From Rhyacichthys aspro (taxonomy: Eukaryota; Chordata; Actinopteri; Gobiiformes; Rhyacichthyidae): a DNA stretch of 64,000 bases. Below, one piece after another: positions 27,901 through 40,676 of this stretch. The notes under the pieces were generated by a model. The model was not told where the DNA came from. It made no database searches and saw only the letters and a list, made by a program, of their open reading frames with translations. The stretch spans positions 7,801,118 through 7,865,117 of the forward strand of contig CM072148.1 of NCBI GenBank assembly GCA_036850595.1, in the 5' to 3' direction. A program made the position numbers and the translations under genes. The first letter of the stretch is position 1. The number at the start of each line of letters is the position of its first letter.

Positions 27901-30900
27901 GTATGTGGCGTTTTGACTTGATGATGAGAGTTGGCTTAGGTTATGTGCTGAATAAGTGCCTTCCACAGCATTGAGAAGCCAAGAGAGTGGCTCGAGTGTA
28001 CTTTATTTTACTTAAAGTTTCAGGCCTTGTGTTTCAGAAATGAATTCAGGCACTAATGGTGAAATAGGCTTTTAACCTCTGGTACACAAAACAATTCAAG
28101 CTATAACATATGTTTCCTGGATGTCTCAGCATTTTTATGATGACTAAAATAGCAGGTCTTAAACTGAAATCAAAAGGCCTATTAAGTGAGTTCATGTGTT
28201 AAAAGGAGAAAGTGAGGAAAGACTGAAGAAGAAGAAGAAGAGGGAGCCTTGTAGACAAGCAAAGTAAACAACTTTAGCGTGAGCTTGGTGGAGTCACTGG
28301 GTTTAGCAAAACATTCCAGAGTCTTCGAAACAAGCGCGCTTGTGAGTGCACAGGGGCAGAAACAAGGGCGCTTTAAATCACCGGACAGGAACCACGTTGA
28401 AGGACTCCAATTCAATCATAAATATGTCAAGAGTGTTCACCTTCACACACCTACATGTCAGGTTAAGGGACAGCTCTATCGCAGCAGGACAATTAGGACA
28501 AATGACTGGGCAAACCTCATAAAGTGGGAGAGGACAATGTGGAGTAGGTTTTAATTCAAATATAGCCTAAATCCATACTCAGGCTTCTGCTTCAAAATAT
28601 GGAAGCAGAAATATAGGACTATGTAATTACAAACATGGGAAACATCCTACATGCTAAATGCAATATTAGACCCATAATACCAACATTTAATATCAACAGA
28701 CTTAAAGGCAGTGGCAAGTATTAATATGCATTTTGTGTGTATATGCTGTATGGAAAGTATGGAGCATTTTAAAGAACTTTGGATAAGAAATACAACAGCA
28801 CTATCTGATGTGTTTTTGAAACCAACTGTAGTGATAGAACAAAAATGTAGCTGGTGAAGCAGAGCAAGACAATATGTCCTTGGCCCATATCCCACAGTCG
28901 TGTCTAGTCGCGTTCCAGTCTAATCTTATAGAGAACACATGTGCGTGCTTAACCAATGAGTCAGTGTATATGCTTTGAGGTATATGCTGAGAATCAAACA
29001 AACAAACAAATGCACAAACAGCTTTTTTCCCTCAGCTATTGTTAAAGTGCATTGGTTGCACATGTGCATTAATAAAAAACACTGTTTGTGGTGTACTTTC
29101 TGAAATGCCCATGACGCTGGTGGGATGCGGGACTTACAGTAGACAGTGGAGTGCTTCTTCTCTGTCTTGATAAATTAATCAAGAAGGGGGTATTTATAGA
29201 GACACAAATTGAACAGCTTGACCTAAATGTGAAGGCACGCCGAAACGTGACATGCCAAAGAGGAAATGGAGCCGCGAGGCAACATCAAGTGCTCATTTAG
29301 AGACAATGACGAAGAAATGACCACATGATAAAAAATTCACAACAAACTTCTGTGGGAAAATGAAACAGGATATCAGCCTCTAAAGTTTTGTAGTGGTGTG
29401 GTCTCAAGCAATTTTGACATTTGTTTGGAAATTCTCTTTTTATGGTTATGTGCTGGGAGAGATAATAAAACCCATTCGTGCATGAAACACATGTTGGATC
29501 AAAACCACAAACACGTTGATTGTTTCTCACTACAGCTGTGTGCCACAACAAACAGCTGAAGATAATGGTTAAAACCTGACAGCAAATAATGTAAGCGAAT
29601 GGGAATCCTCCTATAAACATTTGATTTTTCATGCTGAATTTGTCCCTTGGATTAAAAGCTCTGTCCATTCTTTGGGTGAAAGTGTCTTGTGGAAGCTAAT
29701 TTGTTACATGTCGCATGCTGCGTTTTCATTCACAGGGACCTCTGCTGATGACACATTAGTTAGCCCCTTCTGACTTCCTCTTTGGGTGTCTCTGAAGCGT
29801 GAAATGGCCCCGCTGGGTCCTGTAGGGCCACAATGGACCCTGGACATCTGTGTGGGTGAGCAGTAGGCAGGGCAGGAGCAGACCGGAACATGTGTATGGA
29901 CCTCCTACCGGCCCACCTTTAAGACTCACACAAAAGCCCAGTGACTACTTAACAATAACACACTTGTGCTCAAGTAGTGACACACATCTAAAACTGTGAA
30001 GCTATGTATATGTCACATTGGTTTAACCTTTGGCAATCTTAAAGTTACATTTTATCATTCTGGTGTCTCTTATCAACATTTACATGTCGAATTATGTTTG
30101 TTGCTATCTGCCTGTGTCCTTAAGATGGATGAAGTAAGCTGTGGGTGGACTCAGTAAAAAAACTTAGCACAAACACAGGTGGTCTGTGCTTGTCACACAG
30201 CTTTAGTAGAAAAAGAAATTCAACTGTGTCCTAAATCCTATAATTAGTGACAGAGTGGCCGTTAGGTAAACTGCAGTGATTGTTTTCCACTCAGTTTGTG
30301 CTAAAGCTTTATTGTAATGAACAAGCAAATTTAGAACTTCTATTCTGTCTTGAACCACGTTGCTGCTGTGCGTGAGCTGGAACCGGGCCTATCACAAAAT
30401 AAAACCATTGTATGAGTCCAATAAGAGAATGCAACTGAATCAAAACTTTGGTTCCCAGCCACACTTCGTCACACATTGCCAGACAATTTAATCCTGATCA
30501 GAATTATATTAACTCAATAAGCCTATTAGCGTCTTTTCACATACCTAGTATTTTAATAAAGCAAAGGACAAAGCTCTGTCAATGTTAGGTAATGGCTTTA
30601 GCCCGATAGCATTATTGTCAGCATTAGTCACTAATTGAGCCGTCCAAATACCAGCCAGAAGTGGGGTAAAGCTACAGCTAAATGCCTCCAGTTGAATGAA
30701 ACTCATGATTATTTCATCAGAGAAGTGAAGACCTAATAATCAAGGTTCTCTATAAATGTCATATGCACACACTGTACGTGATATTCAGGCTGTGGAAAAC
30801 ATCTTAATGTGAAAGCTGCATGGATTAGCACATACTGTACATATGTCAGGAAGAAAAGACTGTCAGCGTGTGTGACATAGGAGAGAAAATAATTTATGTG

Positions 30901-33900
30901 CTGAGTGATGCTGACATAATTCACTGAGTAGTTACTCTGCACTGCGCTGAGTGCTGTGCCGTCTGCTTTCCACCTCCTTATAGGTGTTGAAACCACTGCA
31001 TCGAAATGGCATCCATCTTTTATTATGGAAACTATGAACCACTAGCCTCTAAACTCTTCTCTTCTCAGATTGGATTACAGCAGTCAAGACAAGTGTGTAA
31101 ATCTGAAAAATCTCCAAACTGGCAGGTAACCCAGTTTGTAATTACAACATGTGAGTTACAACAACAAGAGGAGTGAAGAAATGATATGTAGTGACTGCAC
31201 CAGAAGCATTTGGCTCTCAGGTTGCCTTAAATCAATATGTCATTCAACATGCCATTTCATGTACATCCATGTAGCCTTTGACCTCTTTGAATTGTGTTCA
31301 CAGTTTTTACAGTATCATTTACTGTCATGTTGGAATTTCATACTTTTGCCCTCAGGGGTGTGTTGTGTAAAAATACATGCTGTAAGCTGGTGGTTATCAG
31401 CCCCTTACAGTTTCCATTCATGCACCTCCACTGCCCAAGGGAGTTGTGTACAGAAAGAGGGCTATGATTTAAGCGGGCTTCAACAGACAATAGTCTGACG
31501 AAGCAGTGATCTTTTACATGACGTATCCAATTGACAGGCTGCACAATGATCTGAGTGACAGCTTGGCTTTGTCAGAGCATAAACTCTTATCTGCTGTATA
31601 GTACTGCCTTGAGCTGTAAACTTGCTCAAATATGTGATGTGATCATTCGGTGACATGGAAAATGTCAACAAGGCTATCGGTTTGCAGGATGCTTGATACT
31701 GCTCATGTCGGACAGTGTAGTCCTAAAGAAAATGCCGCAAGTGTTATTAGCTAATGCTCATGCGTCATCAAGGATCACATACAGATAATGTCATATTTAC
31801 GTGGCGTAATCACAATCTGTAGCTGCAGTAATAGCTACATAAAAAATTTAACTAAAGACAAGCTTGATGGATTGATTGAAATGCATTCAGCTTGCATAAG
31901 AGCTCAATGGACTGTCAATTTAATGTTGTTAAAGTCTAACTAAGAACACTCAGCACTGTACAAATTGTTTCTGGACTCTGTGATCATCAACACAAAGTAT
32001 GGTTATGTCATGTCATAATGTGCAAATTCACATATGCAAAACCAAACCATAAAATATGATATGTGAACAAAGGTGTAATGAGATCAGGTGTAATTAGGCC
32101 ATAATTCCTTGACCCACTTTTAACTGTTCACTCTTTCATGTGGGACAGTGAGCAATGTGGCAACAGCCTGAAACTTCCTCAGCAGGGTTTTGTTGAATAT
32201 TTATTACATGGTGCTGTTTACTTCAATGGAGAGGTTAGGCCACAGGGCATTGACCTGAAGTTTTAGAGGTGCAGCCCTCTCTGCCTTTGAAGAGACACAC
32301 ATCTGCACCTGTACACACACAAGGCTGTGCAGAGGAAGCCTTGTTTTGTGAAAGGTTCAGAGCTTAAGCATGATACCTGATAGCATTTTGCCGCTGACTC
32401 GATCTGTAGATGACATCAGGCATCTGCAGTCAGCATTCCTTAAGTGCAGTTCACATAGGCCTTGTTCTGAGCTGCAGCTCTTGTGAGATATTATCTGTAT
32501 TATTTAAAAGCTGCAGTAGCTTTAGCCTGGGAGTTACAACACTGTTCTAATGGATTCTGTTCTGCGTGGGCACAGTCCCCTCATTAGTTATACATGGGCC
32601 AAATCGGGAACTCAAGCAAGTGTGGTGGAAAAAGGTACGAAGAGCTGCTTCATTCTTGAAGATTTAGACACACAAAGATGAATGTGCACATCTAACAGTC
32701 AACAAAATAAAGTCACATGTAGGCTACAATACTAAAACGTGATAATGGTAATCTAAAGAACGCATGAGACAATGACGAAGACAGATACTCTCAGGAGTAT
32801 AGTTCTTTTCACCTTGCAGCTCTGCTGTATCTGTCCATTTCTGAGCCAATGACTCTGCAGTTTTTACATCCTGTTGTATTCTCAGAAAAACACCTCTAAC
32901 CTTTGCATGTGAATGTTATAGAGTATAATAGAGACATGCAGACATGAGCACACAAACAGCTGCAGACTGACACCTGTCATAATGAGACACTCACCTGACA
33001 GACGACTCTCTCTGCCAGTTCTGCTGAGCATGTCTAGGGCTCTGGAGGTTGAGGACCTGAGGTGGTCACTGAAGGATCTCTGCAGCAGTAGCAGCCTCAT
33101 GGAGTGAGACATGCTGCTGTCTCTTGACTGAAATCAGACTGGACTCTTATTTGGTCACTCTCTCTGTCCTTTTTTCCTTATTCACTAAAACAAATCCAGT
33201 ACAACTTAGCCACATAAACTAAATGATCAATTAAAAGATAACATAGCTGTGGTCGTGTCCGATCCTCTGCACCGGTCTTGGTTCTGCCTCCTGCACTGAT
33301 CTGTTATCCTCTGCTCTGAGCCGTACACTCCCATCTGCTGCACCAAGCATCAGTGCAGTAGCTGCTGGGACACATCCAGCCACTGCTGCAATGCTCTCAT
33401 ATTCTATTCTGTCAGTGAGTGTGTGTGTGTAGATGTGTGTGCACGAGTGAGTAAGTGCTTTACTTCAGTAGCACTCAAGAATTCACAGAGAATTTGTGAG
33501 TGCTTCAAAGTCACGACAAGCATTGCCCCCGCACTGTCTCCTTCAACTTGCATCTTTTTTTAATTTCTCCTTCTTTATGCTTTTTCTGCCGCTCTCCTCG
33601 ACTTGCACCTGCCCAGCCCTGTCTCGACACATCAGCATCTGTTACACAACCCATCGCTCAGAGACTTCCACCTGACCTTGATTCTTGCAGAGGACTACAA
33701 AAAACACAATGTAAGATGATAATTAAGTTAATCTAATAATAACATGTTATGATTCCTATGAAAAAACAGTATGGAAGAATTATTAGCCCGACATTAAGTG
33801 ATTAAACCCAGCCTTAATGTACCACAAAAACCTTTTAGTGTTTCTGCACAACCAATAATTGCTTTCATCAGCAACTCTGCTGTGGAAAATAGTCCAAGGC

Positions 33901-36900
33901 ATAAAATTACTTCACTGTAAACACATTTTGTTCAAAAGAGAACATCCACACAAACAAAACAACAAGTAATTGAGAACTGCACTGTTTGAACTGTAAACAT
34001 TATGTAACACAAGCTAAGCTACTAAAATGGGCAAAACCAACACAATGGAATCCATTACTTCAACATTTACCGAGTTGATCGGCTCAGACGGGTTAGCCTC
34101 AGTAAGCAACAAGAACTCTCCAGAGTCTCCAAAGAAGCTTAGTCACTGGTAACAGGAAAAAAAAACAAAACACAACTTCACAATCACTGTGGGGTGGCAG
34201 TGCCTCAGAGTTTTTACAGATGCAATTAAGGGAGTTTAAATGAAGAAAACCAATTTAGTTTCAAATGCAATATATTTTGTTAGGCTTCAAAGGGTTATGA
34301 AATAATCAATTTTAATAATGTGATTGTGTCCAAAACTCTCTTATGATGAGTTGCAATGTAGAGAACAATTCAGCAGGAAGAAAAAAATAAGTAAAAACAC
34401 TTTTGGACTTTTTTCAGCTCATTTTCTTATTGACATTTCTATTGTATGTATTGTAATCATTACAGTCATTTTTTTTAATGCTTGCCATTAACTGACACTA
34501 CCCTATTTTCTTTTTGTGTCAACTTCAGTGTCCAAACAAAGAATCCAAAAAATTATCTCCACCTCGTTAAACACTGCGTGAACTGCCAATATTATCCTTA
34601 TTTCAGATTAAACAGTACATAAAAAATAAACACAGTCCCAAGTAAATTCCATAAAAATTATAATGTCTTTTCATTTTAGATGCAATTCATATTTGGCCGT
34701 TTTTTCCTTGCATCATAATGATTATTATTTGAACTGAATGCTTCAATCTCAGCCATACGCTGCAATGCATGATGGTTTATTGCTTGGACATCACCCGAGA
34801 GCCATAGTGCCTAGTGGTACATTAGAGAACAGTACGTGATTTTAAGCACAGCCACTGTTGCATATAAAGAATTTGTCCCAAAGGTGTTTAATTGTGCACA
34901 TTACAGTGGTAGAATGTGCAGCAGTGGTATGTGTAGTTCAAAGGACCCTACTCAAAAGTATGCATAATTCTCCCAAAGTGAAGCTAATGTACTCAGTGTG
35001 CATTAGTGCTGCTTGCTGATACCATTGTGCCCATCATGGCCAATTGATTTTATGGCTTTCTGTGGATTGCATAGAAAGATAAGAGCGAATTCCTTCATGC
35101 ACCTCTGCTTTTACACAACCTTAAGTTTTCACTTTTCCAATGACCTCTCGTAAATAACGATTAGGAGAAAACAAACCAGCTGACCTGTTTCGTTGCACAA
35201 ACATATATCTGCCTCTACACAGATTTAAACCAACTGGGTCAAGTGTATTTTTCACTGTCTGCTGTACACCTGAGGAGCCAGGAATACACAGACTGCAACC
35301 TGTAGATGAGGAAGAAACGTGCTAAAGGAGAGTGAGGAGGGGGTGGTCAGGGAGAAAACAATAGAGTTTCCATAACACAGGAAGGAACGACTTACCAAAT
35401 ACTCCCCCCTTCATGATACAAGCCAGGAGTTGGGGCCTACAACTAAATCCCCTGAAAAGATGCAGCAGAGTTGTACCTGCCAGTATACTGACCTAGAATT
35501 ACAGACAGGGGACTTGAAAAACAAGGGGTGGGCTGTATTGCTGGAACGACTTCAAACGATGTATATAAACAGTATCTGAATGTCTATCCTCAAAATGGCT
35601 GTGAAAACAATGCTCTCTATACTCTATTCTTTACGATGCAGCCAAATAAGTGTCAGTATGTTGACATATGCATGTGTGGGTGCGCCTGAGTGTGACTGTA
35701 ATTGTGTGTAGGACCCTTTGATGTGACCATCCACCCAAAGTTTGAATCCCATTTTAAGGGTCCACGCCTTTCCTTAATGTTTGCCCTAGTATCATCAAAG
35801 TCAATAGATAACACTATGCATTTTGGTGGTGAATGGACAATCAGTCTTGGTGTAGGACAGCTTACACTGAAATTTATATAACACTACACAACTAATTGAT
35901 GATTATTGCATATAAAAGTCAATGTCTGTCTGACTAACACCAATTTGACAACATATTCTATACAGATCTGGGATGAGCATTTAAGAGTTTTCCAGTGAGT
36001 TTCTACAAAAAAAAAAGTCATAATTGGTACATCTGTTAACACCCAATTTCTACCAGTTAAAACCAACAGGATTTCATAAACGTGGCTCACTTAGCCGGTG
36101 CAGATCCCTTTACAGACATATTTATATTCATATTTATGGACGTCATTTGTTTATTTAAGTGGAGGAAGCTAGAAATTCCAAAGAAAAAACATGTCTTCTA
36201 TGACAAAAGGTCATTTTAGTGTATTTTGTACAAATACGACTCTGCAAGAGTCCAGTGTATTGACCTATTTCTGCTCCCTCTATTTGAGTGCCATAAAGCC
36301 CATCACTCATATAATCTCTTGTGGTAAGTCCTCGTCCTGGGACAGATAGATTCAACCAAATTCAGACAGAGTTGTGAACTTATTGTAGTTCAGTCAGTTT
36401 AAAAATAAATAAAACTGATAGAAATGTACTCAGGCAACAACGTCACTTTCACTTCAGCTGGTTTAGCTTTCATAATTCATTAGTTGTTCCTTTTGTGTGG
36501 AACAAGCTGCTCTGTTTCTACATAAAGAGAATCAAATGATGCGGCACATACTTCTTCTTTTTGTGAGCGCTTGATGAAAGAAAGTTGATTACCACTGCTG
36601 TGTTGTGATACCAGTTATTTCTGAGTTGGAATTTGTCCAGCCTTTCTCTGTCCAATGTATTATGTAGTACACCCCTCCGCAATTATTTTTCCTATTGAGC
36701 ACAACGTAAAAAGAAATAGCTGTAAACTGCAGACAGTGCCCTACAATATTGAGAAATTCAATGTTTCAGGATCAACACTGATCATGGCAGAGCTTAGTAT
36801 TAGGTAAATAAAATCAACGTAAACATCACATAAGAATGATATAGCTTATTTACTGTATCATTATTTGTCTGTTAATGGTAATGACTTTCATTTAAGGAAC

Positions 36901-39900
36901 AGAATTTCAGTGACAGTTATGAAGCCATTAAAGTAGACCACTGCTTTGATATATGTGTATTTAATGGCTTAGCAAACACATAGTTCATTGCCATCCAGAG
37001 GGTTATTCATTAGCACAGCTTCCATGGGAAATGTGCTAACAAACAGCACACTGACCTATTTTCTAATATGGGCCATATCACTGTTTAATGTATATTTAGA
37101 AGGGGTGATGAAACACATACCAATACGAGGAAGGGGGGAAAAGCTACAACACAAACCATGTAAAGGCATCTTTCTTTGCAATAGGAGAGTCTTTTGTTGT
37201 CGTAACTCTGGGAGTCAAGTGAGCTGACTTCCTGTTGTAAATTCCCCTTCATGCAGCGGTTTCCTGTTCGGAGCGCCGCGGCTAAGGAGATGGGTGGAAA
37301 AAATAGCTCCCATGATTCACAGCTAATAGAGCGGTAACGAAACGCAAGAATACTGAAATTAGAAGATGAATGGTACATTATTGGCGACTAAGGAAATGCG
37401 ATTTACGGTAAACGTATTTCGGAGGTGTGAAGTACAAATGCGTCTGGCGCTCCGTTTCAGGCTCCACACAGGATGCTGGACAGAGAGGGAGTCAAACTGG
37501 AGTGGGTAGGAGGGGTGTGGGTGTTGAGGCTGGCATAGGACTGACGCTTGAGGCCAGGAATGTGACCTTGCACAAACACAACACAACTTCTGCACTGTGT
37601 ATGGAAGGGTGGTGAAAAAAAGAAGTGGTATAAGGCAAACCCAATCAAAGAGCAGGAACAAGGTACAGAAAAACAAACATCAGTCATGAGCTATTATTGA
37701 CTTGGCTTTGGGCGAAGGAGCTTCACTGCATCTGTCAAATCACAGATGATAGATAAGAGGGAAGTGCTCCAAGACGATGTAGCTGCAGGGGATTGGTTAG
37801 AAAAAAAGGAAATGTGAGAATATTAAATAGTAATTTTATCTGATCTGTTTTTATAAGATGACATAACATAACACTGAGGCAGACATTGGGGCTTTTTAAT
37901 ATGTGTAACTCTAATGTGATTTATCGTGGAATCTCCAGGTCAGAGCTAAGGTCAAGTGTAATCGTGAATCAGACAAGCAAAACAAGCTTTGGGATTTCTC
38001 ATTTCTCTTTGAAACTCAACGACAGGAAACTGTGAATAAAAAGGGACATTTTTTTTAAAAGTCACAGAGAAAGACAAGTATGAAGAGGCCAGATATTTAC
38101 AGGAACTCCTCAAATAAATTGAAATGAATGACCCTCCCATACTGGACCCCACATTAAACCACTTCCTCTTTGCTCAGCTTTCCTTTCCTCTCTCTTTTTA
38201 ACCAATGGGAGAGGCCCAGACTATGAGTCCAGGTAAAAGGTCAGGCTTTTACCCGCTGCTTGGAAGGCCATCATTGTTTTCTGTTTATAAATTCCCATTG
38301 GTGTATATTTAGATCAGGAAGGCACAGCATGGAAGCTTTAACCCCAGTTGGTATCTAAAAAAAGAGAGACCATTCTCGGAACCAATGAGTGCCATTGACA
38401 GACTGAAACGACAGACTGAGTTCACGTCAAAACTACTTCCATATTCAAGGCTTTAAAATCAAAATACAGTGTTTAATATTCAGGTCACTTGTGTTACATA
38501 ACATCCTTTCCCCTTGTCATACCGTCCACTACACAAATAAACTACACATACACATAGATTTGCCCAAACAATAACATCAGAATTATATTTAAGAAAAATG
38601 TATTGTATATCAGGACTTTTTAAATGAAAGTCAATAGTAAACAGCAAAAAGTTCACTGTTAACTATTTCACTGTCACTATTTTACTTTTTTTTTAATATG
38701 AGATAAGTGTATGTGTGTTGGACCTGTCATTCTCAATCATGAATACATATTTTATCCATTGTACATCAATCATATTTCATGCAGGATTTCCATTCCAAGC
38801 ACTGATACTAACACTTACACAAACGAGGTGCACTCCTCACTGTTGTTACGTCATTTATCACCGTTTCCTTGCACTAACACAACGTGAGGGCAGTAAAAAC
38901 ACAACCTGCAACTAACGTCACAGAGGAGCCTCATAAAGAAGGCTCCTAACAGCAGGCCGTCACTTTATAACGATGCTGCAGGCGGACACATCCTCTTTTG
39001 CGTGCAGGAAGCCATGACACTGACCACTCGCAAAGGTACAGCCGGCACGACAGGGAGGTCGTCAAGCGTGCTATTACTGGACTTGGCCAATGGAAACTTC
39101 TTCATGATCAATGGTGTGCTTCCGCTGTGGCACAGATAGTAAATGTAACCATGAATGAGGGGTCTTTCACGGCGCTGCGGCAGGAGCCTTCAGGGCGCAG
39201 CTTGTGATGTAACACTGTCACAAATGTGTCATTCCCAGGGGCCGAAACGGTGGCCATACAGAGGGGGCTTTGAAGTGTCACAATGAACAGTGGGCTTTTT
39301 GCGCTTCATCAAGTCCCCCAAAAACGGAGCCAACTTTTTATCATTCCCCACCCCCTACAGAGTCCTGGCTTGTGTCAAACAGACGGGGGCTTGGTGGTTA
39401 TATAACTCGCTTATGGGCAGTCAAGACCAATTTAAATGAAGAAAAATAACCTCAAATGCTTGACTACTTTGAAGTGGCTACTGTGCGTTTCGGCGGGCTT
39501 TACTCTGCTTGTAAAAGACAAGGAGAGTTCCTTTTTTTGCCAAAAGGTATCTAGAGCAAACATAGCGACAGCTCCTGTGCTGTTCCCATGAAAGGCTTTC
39601 AGCGAGAAGCGGTAATTAGAGGGAGACACAAGGGGAGAGTGAGGAGTCCCAGCAGGCTCGGAGACAGCAGGAGGTAATATGAAAGCCCTGTCCCTGCGTC
39701 CAACCACCTCGCTCGTATTGTTTACCATCGGACCAACAACACAGGGGGGTGTTTAATGAACACTATTCTCCTGCCGCTCGTTTGAAAGTAGGTCCGTCCA
39801 TCCATAGTTCCCTGATGAGCTTGTGCATTACCGACAGACTGCTGACAGAGAGGTCATAGCCAGAATGGGGGGAGCAGTCACCACAGACTGAGATTTCTGC

Positions 39901-40622
39901 TGAGATTGATTTATAATAACCAGTGCCAAAGGAATGACAGCGGGCAGTGACTCGACACGTCGACGCAGAACAGGCATTTTATCAGGAGACAGCCTCACGC
40001 ATGGACAACCGTTGATGTACTGAGCAAATGATGCAAGTTATGCAACAGGAATGTATGGGCTCACAGATAAACACTAAAAATGGAAGAACCATACATTTTT
40101 CTCTCAATATAAATGGTGAAGTAAACTAAGAATAAGCTAAATAACAATGGCTTGGGATGATTTATTTATTCGACTTGACATCCAGACTAACTCTTATCTT
40201 GAAAGGGCGGCAGACTTGATTGTTTTTTGGATAAGTCAAGGATCTTATCTAGTCTTTCATCCAATGTCCCATAAAACCAGAGCCTGTTCTCCTCCAGCGT
40301 CATTCCTATTCCCCCTCAACCTCTTCGTTTGCCAAGTCATGAACACCACATAAGGATATCAGTCAGTTTTAATGTGGCTTCTTTTTCACTATACAAGGTT
40401 CGTAAACTCCAAAGATACGTGCCAGAGAATACTTTCTTTACAGCTGAGCAGTCAATACATAAAAGAGCAATTACTCACCAGCTTTCTCTTTCTCAGATAT
40501 GGAGTTGCTCTGTAAAAGAAAAAAAAAACAAACATGGTAAATGTTTGATATACTTTTTAGAATAAATTATATTTACTTCATAAAAAGATCAGAATTTCCT
40601 TCTTTTGTTCATTTGTGATATG

Positions 40623-40676
<54 letters not shown>

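Larger units (their letters stand above)
16561..32994. other. large dlc1 intron (about 16.4 kb)
   Basis: AT-rich intron between two alternative first exons. It contains a SINE near 19.2-19.4 kb, a small TGGTCTGGTTT cluster near 23.5 kb and a GAAGAAG run near 28.23 kb. Scattered ATTA/TAAT-rich, low-CpG stretches (for example 25.5-25.6 and 30.6-30.7 kb) could be conserved enhancers, but this cannot be judged from one sequence. No additional gene is supported. Confidence 0.55.
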
